Of a stretch of 58,917 nucleotides of DNA, positions 31,776 through 39,957 are shown piece after piece. The stretch comes from CAYVQE01 sp964633205. GTDB taxonomy: Bacteria > Myxococcota > B64-G9. Every line of letters starts with the position of its first letter. The first letter of the stretch is position 1. The translations under genes and the position numbers were made by a program. Under the pieces are notes generated by a model, which was given only the letters and a program-made list of their open reading frames with translations, had not been told where the DNA came from and ran no database searches. The DNA lies in NCBI GenBank assembly GCA_964633205.1, contig CAZWFN010000022.1, positions 1 to 58,917 of the forward strand, in the 5' to 3' direction.

Positions 31776-32977
31776 TCCCCGGCGCCGGTGGCCGCTGGCC
31801 CCGCATCCAGCCGGTGCCGGGCGGTGGGCGCTGGCTGCGCGCCGAGCCCTTTGGGGCCACGGTCGCGTTTCGCCGCCCTGAGATGCTGGTTTTGGTCGAC
31901 CGCGACTTCGCCCGGCGGCTGGGGGTGCGGGCTTTTCCCGAACCGGCGCCCGACGCTCTGCCGACCGATCCGGCCCAGCCGTACGAAGCCCATCTGACGC
32001 TGGATGCGCACTGCACCCAGGGCTGCAGCTGCTGCTACATCGATGCGCGGCCGGACGCCGGGCCGGCGCTGGATGCCCGCGCCTGGGAGGCGGTGTTGGA
32101 GCGCTTGGCCGCGCTCGGCGTGTTCCACCTGGCGCTCGGCGGTGGCGAGGCCACCGGCTGGGACCTGTTGCTGCATCTGGCCCACCGCGCCCGCCGGCTC
32201 GGCATGACGCCCAACCTGACCACCGCCGGGCTGGAGCTGACCCCGCGGCTGGTTCGACGGCTGCGGGTGTTCGAGCGGGTTCACCTGAGCCTCAACGGTG
32301 TGGGAGACGCCCACGCCGCCGTCTGTGGCCACGACGGCTATCAGCGCGCGGTGATGGGGCTGCGCATTCTGCGCGCCTTTCATCCCCGGGTGGGGATCAA
32401 CTGCGTGGTGGCCCGGCAGAACGCGGATCGCCTGCCACAGCTGTTCGCCTTGCTCGATCGGTTGGACGTGCGCGAGGTCGAGCTGCTGCGCTTCAAGCCG
32501 GCCGGCCGCGGAGCGCGCGCGTTCGAGCACTTCGACCTGACTCCGCAACAGGCCCTGGCTCTGGTGCCGCGCACGCTGCGGTTGGCCTGGCGGCACCGGC
32601 TGCGGGTGCGGTTGGACTGCTCCTTCACGCCGATGGTCTGCGCGACCGGGGTGGCGCCCGAACGGCTGGCCCGCCTCGGACTGGCCGGCTGCGTGGCTGG
32701 TTCCTGGCTGGTCGGCATCGGACCCGACGGGGGGCTGTCCGGTTGCAGCTTCGACGAACGGATGGAGGCCGGCTGGCAGCAGCTGGGCCGGTCGGACCTG
32801 TTCCCCGCTTACCGGCAGTGGGTCCACTCGGCGCCCGCACCTTGCGCCGATTGCCGCTGGCTGCCGATCTGTCGCGGCGGTTGCCACGTGGTCGCCCGCC
32901 ACGTCTGCGGCGATTTCCACGCGCCCGATCCGGGATGCCCGCTGGTGCGCAAGGCTCAGTCGCGCGGGGCCGGTTGA
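31772..32977 (+). CDS. Radical SAM/SPASM-domain enzyme
   Basis: 401 residues. The radical SAM core has CxxxCxxC at C81, C85 and C88 (CTQGCSCCY; C87 is extra), which binds the 4Fe-4S cluster, and LALGGGEATGWD as the SAM-binding GGE motif. The C-terminal SPASM region has the canonical CxxCx5CxxxC (CADCRWLPICRGGC) with further cysteines on both sides (GLSGCSFDE, HVCGDF, PDPGCPL) for auxiliary clusters. An N-terminal domain of about 75 residues precedes the barrel, as in peptide-modifying enzymes. ATGA overlap with the 64-aa gene implies coupled synthesis. It overlaps the convergent PilZ-receiver gene by 22 bases. Substrate inferred, not shown. Confidence 0.9.
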   Translation: MIPGAGGRWPRIQPVPGGGRWLRAEPFGATVAFRRPEMLVLVDRDFARRLGVRAFPEPAPDALPTDPAQPYEAHLTLDAHCTQGCSCCYIDARPDAGPALDARAWEAVLERLAALGVFHLALGGGEATGWDLLLHLAHRARRLGMTPNLTTAGLELTPRLVRRLRVFERVHLSLNGVGDAHAAVCGHDGYQRAVMGLRILRAFHPRVGINCVVARQNADRLPQLFALLDRLDVREVELLRFKPAGRGARAFEHFDLTPQQALALVPRTLRLAWRHRLRVRLDCSFTPMVCATGVAPERLARLGLAGCVAGSWLVGIGPDGGLSGCSFDERMEAGWQQLGRSDLFPAYRQWVHSAPAPCADCRWLPICRGGCHVVARHVCGDFHAPDPGCPLVRKAQSRGAG

Positions 32978-33768
32978 TCGATGGGGGTGTGGCCGATGGC
33001 GATCAAGGTCTCGATGGTCTCCATCATCTGCTTGAGCTTTATCGGTTTGTCGAGGTAGACGTCGGCGCCGGTCTGGATGGCCCGCTGGCGTCCCTCGCGG
33101 CCGCCCGAGCTGACGACCAGCACCGGGAGGCGCCGCAGTGCCTCGTCGCCACGGATGTACTCGATCAGCTGGCCCCCGTCCATCACCGGCATGTACAGGT
33201 CGACGATGACCAGATGGAAGGTCTGGCTGCGCAGCAGATCCCAGGCTTCCTTGCCGTTGTCCGCCTCGACCACCTCGAGCCGGGTGCCGACGAACCCCTG
33301 GCGCCGGGACAGCTTGAGGATGCCATAGCGGAACATGTCGCGGACCACCACGTTGTCTTCGACCAGCAACACGCGGAAGACGACCGGCGGCTCGTCGTTG
33401 TCGGTCCGGTAGCGGCGTTGGTGGACGCGTTCGATCAGGTTGCGCAGCGCAGCGCAGCCCGGAGATGCGTCGAACAGGAACTCGACGCCGATGCCCGCCG
33501 GGGTCTCGGCCGAGTCGCGGCCCCGGCGCCACTTGACCTCGCCGCGGATCGCGATCGGCGACAGCAGTCCCGGGAAGGAGATGCTGAAGTCGATCTGCTC
33601 GCCCGGATCGAAGTCGGCGGCGGTGGCGATGAATACCCCGCCGCTGGAGATGTTTTCGGTGTAGTCGGCCAGAAACTCCGAGGTCGAGGCGTACTCGACC
33701 TTGAGCAGCATCGGCTCGCGTGGATGCTGGCGTTTCTCGGCCCCGTCATCGTTTTGAACGCCGCCCAA
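32956..33768 (-). CDS. PilZ-receiver response regulator
   Basis: 270 residues from a TTG start at 33768, preceded by GGAGG. An ATG is not available in frame without reading through the promoter. A TIGR02266-like PilZ domain comes first (EKRQHPREPMLLKVEYAS, FLADYTENISSGGVFIAT, GIGVEFLFD), then a receiver domain (VLLVEDNVVVRDMF, D in LVIVDLYMPVMDGGQ, VLVVSSGG, Lys in YLDKPIKLKQ). This order is typical of myxobacterial PilZ regulators. It may link phosphorylation to c-di-GMP signalling. Its stop lies within the 3' end of the radical SAM gene on the other strand, a 22-base convergent overlap. Confidence 0.88.
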   Translation of the reverse strand: MGGVQNDDGAEKRQHPREPMLLKVEYASTSEFLADYTENISSGGVFIATAADFDPGEQIDFSISFPGLLSPIAIRGEVKWRRGRDSAETPAGIGVEFLFDASPGCAALRNLIERVHQRRYRTDNDEPPVVFRVLLVEDNVVVRDMFRYGILKLSRRQGFVGTRLEVVEADNGKEAWDLLRSQTFHLVIVDLYMPVMDGGQLIEYIRGDEALRRLPVLVVSSGGREGRQRAIQTGADVYLDKPIKLKQMMETIETLIAIGHTPIDQPAPRD

Positions 33769-33804
33769 GGCTCCTCCAACTGCATGGAACTGCGATGATT
33801 TCCA

Positions 33805-33834
33805 ACGATAGTTCCAGCGGCTGGGGATTGTCAA
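33805..33834 (-). promoter_or_regulatory. Promoter of the PilZ-receiver gene
   Basis: On the minus strand TTGACA, an 18-base spacer and TATCGT, predicting a start near 33798 and a leader of about 30 bases. Confidence 0.55.
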
Positions 33835-33851
33835 GGAAGCGGCCGTTTCCC

Positions 33852-33880
33852 TTGACAGCGGCGGGCTTCCTCTTTTACAC
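33852..33880 (+). promoter_or_regulatory. Promoter of the nuoJKLMN-like operon
   Basis: TTGACA, a 17-base spacer and TTACAC, only 17 bases from the divergent minus-strand promoter. The leader before the ATG at 33911 is unusually AT-rich with only a weak GAGG ribosome site. Confidence 0.5.
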
Positions 33881-33910
33881 ATAACCCACCGGAACGAGGT
33901 TGATTTTTGA

Positions 33911-34402
33911 ATGTTGCCGATCGGATTCTGGATTCTGGGCGTCCTGTCGTTGCTCGCCGGCCTGCTGGCCGTGGGCGCGCGGCGACCGGCGCGCTCGGTC
34001 CAGGCCCTGGTGGTGGTGCTGGCGGCCACCGCGGGCATGGTGGCGCTGCTGGGCGCGCCGCTGCTGGCGTCCGAGATGCTGTTGGTGATCGCCGGCACGT
34101 CGGCATTGGTCTGGGTGGTGGTGGTGCGGCCCGGTCGCATGCGCCTCGGTCCGCCGGGACGGGCGCGGCTGAACGTCACCCGGATGGTCGGCTTCTTCGT
34201 CTGCTCGTGGCTGGTCAGCTTGTTGCTGTGGACGCTGGCAGAGTCTCCCGGTGGCGCGCCGCCGCGGCCCGCGAGCCCCGGTTTGGGCGGTGGCTTCGGA
34301 CTCTGGGCCGCCCTGGCTGTGCTCGGCTCGAGCGCGGTGACCGCCTGGTCGGTGGTCGCGGTGCGCCGGCGCCGGGACGCCGAGCGGGAGGGGGAGAGTT
34401 GA
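33911..34402 (+). CDS. nuoJ: NuoJ-like membrane subunit
   Basis: 163 residues with five hydrophobic segments in the complex I subunit J pattern. The segment MLLVIAGTSALVWVVVV aligns with the pi-bulge helix EIIVYAGAIMVLFVFVV of the E. coli subunit; the Tyr there is Ile. In complex I, NuoJ lies between the quinone module and the pumping subunits. It opens an operon of five complex I-like membrane genes without any Fe-S, flavin or quinone-module gene nearby. Its stop overlaps the next start. Assignment is by gene order plus weak similarity, so confidence is lower than for the others. Confidence 0.72.
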   Translation: MLPIGFWILGVLSLLAGLLAVGARRPARSVQALVVVLAATAGMVALLGAPLLASEMLLVIAGTSALVWVVVVRPGRMRLGPPGRARLNVTRMVGFFVCSWLVSLLLWTLAESPGGAPPRPASPGLGGGFGLWAALAVLGSSAVTAWSVVAVRRRRDAEREGES

Positions 34403-34701
34403 TTCCCACCGGCCACGTATTGTTGCTGGCACTGCTGCAGTTCGGCGTGGGGCTGACCGGGCTGCTCATCCGGCGTGCCGGTACCGTGATGTTGGTCTCG
34501 TCCTTGATCATGCTCAACGGCGTGCTGTTGGCCCTGGCAGCCATGCTGACCGGATCATCCGCCACCGGCGCCGAGACGGCCTGTCTGGTGGTGTTGGCGT
34601 TGATGGTGGGGGTGGCGCTGGCGACCGCGGCGGTCCTGTACGCGGTACATCGTTTTCGCCGGGCGGTGGCGCTCGACGAGCACGACCGGATGAGGCGGTG
34701 A
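34399..34701 (+). CDS. nuoK: NuoK-like membrane subunit lacking both channel glutamates
   Basis: 100 residues from a TTG start, exactly the length of E. coli NuoK. The match is visible in IPTGHVLLLALLQFGVGLTG, IRRAGTVMLVSSLIMLNG and the C-terminal VHRFRR. The two glutamates needed for proton transfer in NuoK (E36 and E72) align, without gaps, with L36 and V72. That loss would block the usual half-channel. The start overlaps the nuoJ-like stop, with GAGGGGG upstream. Its own stop overlaps the nuoL-like ATG. It is related to MrpC of Na+/H+ antiporters as well. Confidence 0.85.
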   Translation: MIPTGHVLLLALLQFGVGLTGLLIRRAGTVMLVSSLIMLNGVLLALAAMLTGSSATGAETACLVVLALMVGVALATAAVLYAVHRFRRAVALDEHDRMRR

Positions 34702-36470
34702 TGGCGGCGCTCGAACAGCTCGTCGAATGGCACCCCCTGCTGTGGCTGGTTCCGGTCAGCAGCGGGATCCTGCTGGCCGCCATCGGCCGGCACGTCGGCC
34801 ACCGGCTGCTGGCCGGGCTGGCGCTGGCGGGGTTGCTGTGGCCCCTGTTGCAATCGGCGGCGGCGGCCCTGTTCTTCCTGGTCGGTCCGACGGTCGGCTA
34901 CGCCGGGCTGATCCAGGTCGACTGGTTCACCGGCCGTTTGCTGAGCATCCAGTTCGATCTCGGCGGCACCGGGGCGTGGGCGGCGCTGGTGTTGGCCGCC
35001 GCCTGCTTGGCCGCCCAGGTTTTCGCTTTGGCCGCCGTGGCGCGCTTCGCCGGCCGCCATCGCTTCTATGCGCTGTTGCAACTGCTGCTGGCTTCCGGCG
35101 CGGTTCTGTTCACCGCCCGATCGCCGATGGTGGTGTTGGTCGGCTGGGAAGGCCTGGCCCTGAGCGCGGCGTTTATGGCCGGTTTCTGGGAATCCGAGCG
35201 AGCCGGAGCCCGGACCGGAATGCGCTGGCTGTTGTTCCAGCGCACCTCGGGCCTGCTGCTGATGCTGGGCCTGATCGCCATGCCGGTCGACGTGCAGCTC
35301 GGGCTGTGGTTGGTGGTGGCCGCCGCGGCGGCGCGCGCGGGACAGCTGCCCTTCCACGGTTGGCTGCGCGACAGCGCCGGTGCTCCGGCGCCGGTGGCGG
35401 CATTGCTCTACGGGGCCGCCTCCACCTTGGCGGTGGTCTATCTGCTGGTGCGGCTGGAGGACGCCTTGGTGGCCCGACCGGCGGTCGGTGATCTGCTCGG
35501 CGGGCTCGGCCTGGCGGGTATCGGTCTCGGCTTGCTGGCTGGCTTGCAGCAACACCAACCCGTTCGGGTACTGGGCTGGCTGTTCGTGCTGCTGTCGGCT
35601 TTCAGCCTGTTGGGCTTCGCGGTGGCCGATCCGGTGGCCGCCATGCTGCTGGTCACCGCGCAGACTTTCGTGCTCGCCGGTCTGACGCTGGCCATCGGTA
35701 CGCTGGTGGGTCCGGTGGCCGAGATGCGGGCGGTGCGGGCCGCGTCCGGCTGGCGCTGGATCCGGCGCACCATCGCCGTGCTGGCTCTGGGCTGGCTGCT
35801 GCCGCCGGGGATCGGTTTCGTCGGCTTCGGCCGCTTGCTGGCCGCGGCCGCCGCCAGCGATTGGTGGTGGCCGGTGGTGGTGGCCTGCGGGTTGGCGGCC
35901 GCGGGCGGGGGTTGGATCGCAGTCCGGCTGCAGGTGCAGCTGCAGCGACCGCTGTCCGCTGTTGCGGCGCCCGAGCAGCGACCCTCTTTGTGGATGGGCC
36001 TGGTGCCGCTGTTGTGCCTGGCTGTGACCATGGCGCTCGGCATCGCCGCGCTGGCCATCTATGGCTGGCCGGTGGTGGGAGGGGCGACGGGGGCGGCTGC
36101 AGCCGCCGCCATGGCCGGTATCGGGCTGTCGGGGGCCCTGGCCGGCTGGGGCCTGGGGCGCCGCCAGTTGGCCTGGATCGGCGGTCGCCTGAGCCGGCCC
36201 CAGCGGTTGATGGAGAGAGTGGCCGAGACCGGCTTGGGCATCGGCGAGTTGATGGTCCAGCTGCCGCTGTGGCTGGGGCGCGGGCTGGGCGTGCTGATCT
36301 GGCGGGTGCTGGGGGACGTATTGATCGACGCCTTGGTGCTGGGCACCGCCTACAAGACGGTCGAGGGCATCGGCTTCGCCCTGCGCATGCTGCAGAACGG
36401 ACGCATCCAGCGCTATGCGCTGGTGGCGGTGGCCACCGCCCTGTTGCTGGTGGTCGCCATGTTGAGGTGA
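34701..36470 (+). CDS. nuoL: NuoL-like antiporter-type subunit, altered channel residues
   Basis: 589 residues, about 15 hydrophobic segments and a long C-terminal amphipathic region (LIDALVLGTAYKTVEG), as in NuoL. The helix-5 glutamate is kept (E150 in VGWEGLALS). The GQLPFHGWLRDSAGAPAPVAALLY segment matches the TM7-TM8 region GKSAQLPLQTWLPDAMAGPTPV; there the K229 equivalent is R212 and the H254 equivalent is Tyr237. The K399 region (FFSKDEIL) reads FVGFGRLL, without the lysine. MrpA/NuoL-type subunits normally move H+ or Na+. Starts with ATG overlapping the nuoK-like stop by one base. Confidence 0.85.
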   Translation: MAALEQLVEWHPLLWLVPVSSGILLAAIGRHVGHRLLAGLALAGLLWPLLQSAAAALFFLVGPTVGYAGLIQVDWFTGRLLSIQFDLGGTGAWAALVLAAACLAAQVFALAAVARFAGRHRFYALLQLLLASGAVLFTARSPMVVLVGWEGLALSAAFMAGFWESERAGARTGMRWLLFQRTSGLLLMLGLIAMPVDVQLGLWLVVAAAAARAGQLPFHGWLRDSAGAPAPVAALLYGAASTLAVVYLLVRLEDALVARPAVGDLLGGLGLAGIGLGLLAGLQQHQPVRVLGWLFVLLSAFSLLGFAVADPVAAMLLVTAQTFVLAGLTLAIGTLVGPVAEMRAVRAASGWRWIRRTIAVLALGWLLPPGIGFVGFGRLLAAAAASDWWWPVVVACGLAAAGGGWIAVRLQVQLQRPLSAVAAPEQRPSLWMGLVPLLCLAVTMALGIAALAIYGWPVVGGATGAAAAAAMAGIGLSGALAGWGLGRRQLAWIGGRLSRPQRLMERVAETGLGIGELMVQLPLWLGRGLGVLIWRVLGDVLIDALVLGTAYKTVEGIGFALRMLQNGRIQRYALVAVATALLLVVAMLR

Positions 36471-36474
36471 TCCG

Positions 36475-38031
36475 GTGGCTGCGGGACTCGATCAGCTGCT
36501 GTTGGTGGCCATGCCGCTGGTGCCCGCGCTCGGTGCGGTGGCGGCCGGGGTGGTACCCGCCGCCCGGGGGCCGGCCATTAGGGCCATCGGTTGGACGTTC
36601 TCGATCGCTGCGCTGGCGATCTGGCTGGCCTTGCGGTCGAGCCTGAGCGGTGACAGCGGCCTGCTGGTGGAGGTCCGCGCGCCCTGGGTTCCGGTCATGG
36701 GTATCTCGCTGCACCTGGGCCTGGATGGCCTGGGGTTCATGATGGCCGGGCTGATCAGCTTCGTCGGTGTGGCTGGAGCGGTGGGGACCTTGCCGCGCCA
36801 GGAGCGGGGAGACCGCAGCCACATCGTCTGTCTGCTGCTGGCCGAAGCCGGGATGTTGGGTGCGGTGGCGGCCTGGGACCTGATCCTGTTCATCGCCTGC
36901 TGGGAGCTGACCCTGGTGGCGTTCTTCTTTCTGCTGGGTCGCGGGCCCGGGGGCCGGGGCGTGGCGGCGACCACCCGTTTCATGGTCGCCTCGGTCACTT
37001 CCAGCGTGCTGATGTGGGTGGCGGTGTTGTGGTTGGTGCGGCTGGCCGGCAGCCCGCCCACCTTCGACCTGGCCGAGCTGCCGCAGCGCTTGACCGACGT
37101 CCAGCTGCCCGCGCTGATGGTCTGGATGATGGCGGTCGGTTTTCTGGTACGCATGGCTGCGCTGCCGCTGCACACCTGGTTTCCGGCCGCGGCGGCCGAG
37201 GTGCCGACCGCGGCCGGCATCCTGTTGGCCGGGGGGGTGCTGCCGTTGGGGGGCTACGGCCTGGTGCACGTTGTCGGCCGCCTGTTCGGTCCCACCCTGG
37301 CGGGCCAGGCCGAGTGGTTCGCCTGGCTGGGCCTGATCACCTGTCTGGGCGGCGGCTTGGCCTCGCTCGTGCAGCGCGATCTGAAGCGCTTGCTGGCCTT
37401 CGTCTGTCTGGCCCAGCTCGGCCTGGCCCTGGCCGGGCTGAGCGCCCCGACCGCCCTGAGCCGCCAGGGCGGCATGATCATGCTGGTGGCGGCCGGGCTG
37501 GGTGGCACCTGTTTGTTCCTGTTTGCCGGTGTGGTCTGTTGGGCCCGCGGCAGCCAGCGCCTGGTCGACATCGGTGGGCTGTGGCGGGCACAGCCCATGT
37601 TCGCCGGGCTGGCTTTCGCCGGTGTGGCCTCGGCCGCGGCCGTGCCGGCCACGGCCGGCTTCGTCGGGGTCTACCGGTTGCTGGCTGGCTTGGCGGTTGG
37701 CGGCGGCGCGGCCGGGCTGACGGCCGCAGCCATGGTGGCGGGCGGGGTGTTGGTCACCGGCTCGTCGGTGGTCTGGGCCTACCGGCGGGTGTTGGGCGGC
37801 AGCTACCAGTCCGAGGTGTGGACGCGGCGGCGCTGGCCGCGGCGGCGCCAGGTGGGCATCATGTTGTTGCTGGCGGTGGTGATTCTGTTGGCCGGCATAT
37901 TCCCGGGTCTGGTGACCCCGAGCCGGGGCCGCGATTCGGCTGCGGCCTGGATGGACGGGGCCGATGCGCTGGCCAGCGGCAGCTCCAGCACCGCCGACAA
38001 CGGCTCCGGTCGGCGGAGGGGCGGCCCGTGA
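36475..38031 (+). CDS. nuoM: NuoM-like antiporter-type subunit, altered channel residues
   Basis: 518 residues from a GTG start with GAGGT upstream. The NuoM signature is clear: ACWELTLVAFFFLLG with E144 kept, LPLHTWFPAAAAEVPTAAG and LLAGGVLPLGGYGL. The pumping-channel residues differ: K234 becomes R226, K265 (LLKLGGYG) becomes P257, and E407 (GFVGEF) becomes V399. The Asp in WLPDAH is Ala. A disordered Ser/Gly tail ends the protein. It overlaps the nuoN-like gene by four bases. A role in ion transport is doubtful; it could serve as a structural partner of another complex. Confidence 0.87.
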   Translation: MAAGLDQLLLVAMPLVPALGAVAAGVVPAARGPAIRAIGWTFSIAALAIWLALRSSLSGDSGLLVEVRAPWVPVMGISLHLGLDGLGFMMAGLISFVGVAGAVGTLPRQERGDRSHIVCLLLAEAGMLGAVAAWDLILFIACWELTLVAFFFLLGRGPGGRGVAATTRFMVASVTSSVLMWVAVLWLVRLAGSPPTFDLAELPQRLTDVQLPALMVWMMAVGFLVRMAALPLHTWFPAAAAEVPTAAGILLAGGVLPLGGYGLVHVVGRLFGPTLAGQAEWFAWLGLITCLGGGLASLVQRDLKRLLAFVCLAQLGLALAGLSAPTALSRQGGMIMLVAAGLGGTCLFLFAGVVCWARGSQRLVDIGGLWRAQPMFAGLAFAGVASAAAVPATAGFVGVYRLLAGLAVGGGAAGLTAAAMVAGGVLVTGSSVVWAYRRVLGGSYQSEVWTRRRWPRRRQVGIMLLLAVVILLAGIFPGLVTPSRGRDSAAAWMDGADALASGSSSTADNGSGRRRGGP

Positions 38032-39515
38032 TTCCGGTCGGCGCTGCCAGCGGCCACCTGGTGGTCGGCGTGTTGTGGTTGCTGGGGGTGACCGTCGCCG
38101 TGCTCGAGCAGCGGGTGCCGCGGGCCCGCCGGGCGGCGTTCGCCATGGCACTCGGAGCGGTCAGCACCGCGGCCTTGCTGGCGGTGGCGCTGTGGCCGGG
38201 CGATGCCACCATCCCGCTGGCTGGCGGTGCGCTGCGGCTGGACGGCTTCGCCCTGTTCGTTCAGGCCTTCGCGCTGGCCGGTGCCGTGGGGTGCTTGCTG
38301 CTGGGCCGCAACCGGCCAGCCGGCTGGCCGCCGGGGGCGAACGGCTTGTTGTTGATGTCGGCCGCCGGGGTGGCCCTGGTGGCGATGGCTGTCGACCTGA
38401 TCGCGGTCATGGTCGGGTTCGCCGTGGCCTTCATCCCCCTGCTGGGGTTGGCTGCCTTGCGCGACGACGACGACGGGCGCGAGGCGGCCATCAAAGGGGC
38501 GGTGTTGGTGTTGCTGGCCTTGGCCCTGCTGGGCATGGGCACCGCCTTGCTGGCCTGCCGCAGCGGGGCCACCGGCCTGGACGCGATCCGCGCGTTCTTC
38601 ATCCAGTCGGCCTGGATCGGCGACGATCCGCTGCAGGTGGCCGCCATGGCGCTGGTGCTGGCCGGGCTGGGCTTGTTTCTGGCGGTGGTGCCGCTGCACA
38701 TGCTGTTCACCGACCTGGCCGAGGGCTTGCCCGCACCGGCTTCGCTTTTGTTGACCGGCAGCTTGATGGCCGCCGGGCTGGCCGCCGCCGGTCGGGTGTT
38801 GTTGGTGGGCTTCGGGCCGGAGGCGGTCAGCGGGCCGGGTTACCTGAGCTGGCCCGATGTCATCCACGCCGCCGGCTTGCTGGCCCTGCTGGTGGGCAAC
38901 GCCATGGCGCTGGTCCAGCGCCGGCTCAAACGCTTGTTGGCCTGCCTGGCCTTCGGGCAGGCGGGCCTGGGACTGCTGGCGGTGGCGGCCATCGGCAGCC
39001 TGGGCGGTGGGCCGGGCTCGGGCAGTGTCCAGGCCGTGGCCGGCTTGCTGGCCTTCCTGGCGGTGCATGCGGTGAATTGGCTTGGTCTGTTCATCGCGGT
39101 GGGCAGCGTCGAGATGCCCGGCGAGCGGGTCGGGCTCGGTCGACTCGAGGGGCTGGCCCGCGAGCATCCCTGGTTGGCGGCCGCGGTCGGGCTGGCCCTG
39201 CTGTGCATGGCCGGGATGCCCCTGACGGCCGGATTCTTCGTGCGCCTGTACCTGCTCGATACCATGGTGGCCGCCGGCTGGCTGGGAACGGCGGTGGTGG
39301 TTGCGCTCAGTCTGGGCCTGGTGCTGGTGATGAGCCTGGGCTTGGTGACCGCCATGTTCATGCGCCCGCGGCCGGCCGACCTGCAACTGCAACGCACCAT
39401 CTGGCTGGATCTGGCCGCCTGGCTGGCTTCCTTGACCATCCTGGTGCTGGGGGTGCTGCCCGGGGGTGTGTTCGAGCTCGCCCAGCGCTCGGCGGTGGCT
39501 CTGCTGGGTGGTTGA
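38028..39515 (+). CDS. nuoN: NuoN-like antiporter-type subunit, altered channel residues
   Basis: 495 residues from a GTG start with GGAGGG seven bases upstream. Position and overall layout match NuoN. In the TM7-TM8 region (GLGLFLAVVPLH, then LLLTGSLMAAGL) the lysines K217 and K247 of E. coli NuoN align with F217 and M247; near TM12 (LTAGFFVRLYLLD) the K395 equivalent is Arg. It is the last gene of the operon and ends 14 bases before the stop of the convergent PilZ gene. Of the three antiporter-type subunits it is the most diverged, so N rather than a second M or L copy is decided mainly by order. Confidence 0.78.
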   Translation: MIPVGAASGHLVVGVLWLLGVTVAVLEQRVPRARRAAFAMALGAVSTAALLAVALWPGDATIPLAGGALRLDGFALFVQAFALAGAVGCLLLGRNRPAGWPPGANGLLLMSAAGVALVAMAVDLIAVMVGFAVAFIPLLGLAALRDDDDGREAAIKGAVLVLLALALLGMGTALLACRSGATGLDAIRAFFIQSAWIGDDPLQVAAMALVLAGLGLFLAVVPLHMLFTDLAEGLPAPASLLLTGSLMAAGLAAAGRVLLVGFGPEAVSGPGYLSWPDVIHAAGLLALLVGNAMALVQRRLKRLLACLAFGQAGLGLLAVAAIGSLGGGPGSGSVQAVAGLLAFLAVHAVNWLGLFIAVGSVEMPGERVGLGRLEGLAREHPWLAAAVGLALLCMAGMPLTAGFFVRLYLLDTMVAAGWLGTAVVVALSLGLVLVMSLGLVTAMFMRPRPADLQLQRTIWLDLAAWLASLTILVLGVLPGGVFELAQRSAVALLGG

Positions 39516-39528
39516 GCGCCGCGGTGGA

Positions 39529-39903
39529 TCAGGTTTTTGGGGGCGGGTGGGCCGGCGGATCCGGCTTGGATGGGTCGTAGTTCTCCTTGACGTAGCGGTG
39601 AACGGCCGATTGGCTGGCCGCGTCCATGCGCACGAAGCGGATGCCCATCCAGTCGTCGCTCGTTCCCGGTTGGCCGCGTTCGTGGTACTTGACTTCGCCG
39701 GTGATCTCGATCGGATCCTCCTGGCGCGGCAGGGCGAAGCGTACCGTGACCGGGCTGCCCACCGGGGGCAGCTTGGCCAGGTAGACGCCCATGCCGCCGT
39801 CGCTCAGATCGCGCCCCCGGGCGTTGAAGGTGCCGCGGACGGTCTCCACCTTGACCTTGCCGGCCAGCGGTACCCGGGGGGTGCGTCGTTTTTCGTGCAC
39901 CAT
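39529..39903 (-). CDS. PilZ-domain protein
   Basis: 124 residues: one PilZ domain (EKRRTPRVPLAGKVKVE, ARGRDLSDGGMGVYL, then MGIRFVRMD) with a short Pro-rich tail. The Arg-rich start EKRRTPR supplies the usual RxxxR-like motif (R6-R10), so c-di-GMP binding is plausible. It lies 54 bases downstream of selB on the same strand and may be co-transcribed with it. GGAGG precedes the ATG. Role probably in c-di-GMP-dependent surface or motility control. Confidence 0.88.
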   Translation of the reverse strand: MVHEKRRTPRVPLAGKVKVETVRGTFNARGRDLSDGGMGVYLAKLPPVGSPVTVRFALPRQEDPIEITGEVKYHERGQPGTSDDWMGIRFVRMDAASQSAVHRYVKENYDPSKPDPPAHPPPKT

Positions 39904-39957
39904 CGGCTCATCCTCCAGTCAGAAGTTGCCTTGGGAGCTTCTGACCCATTGGTTTTG

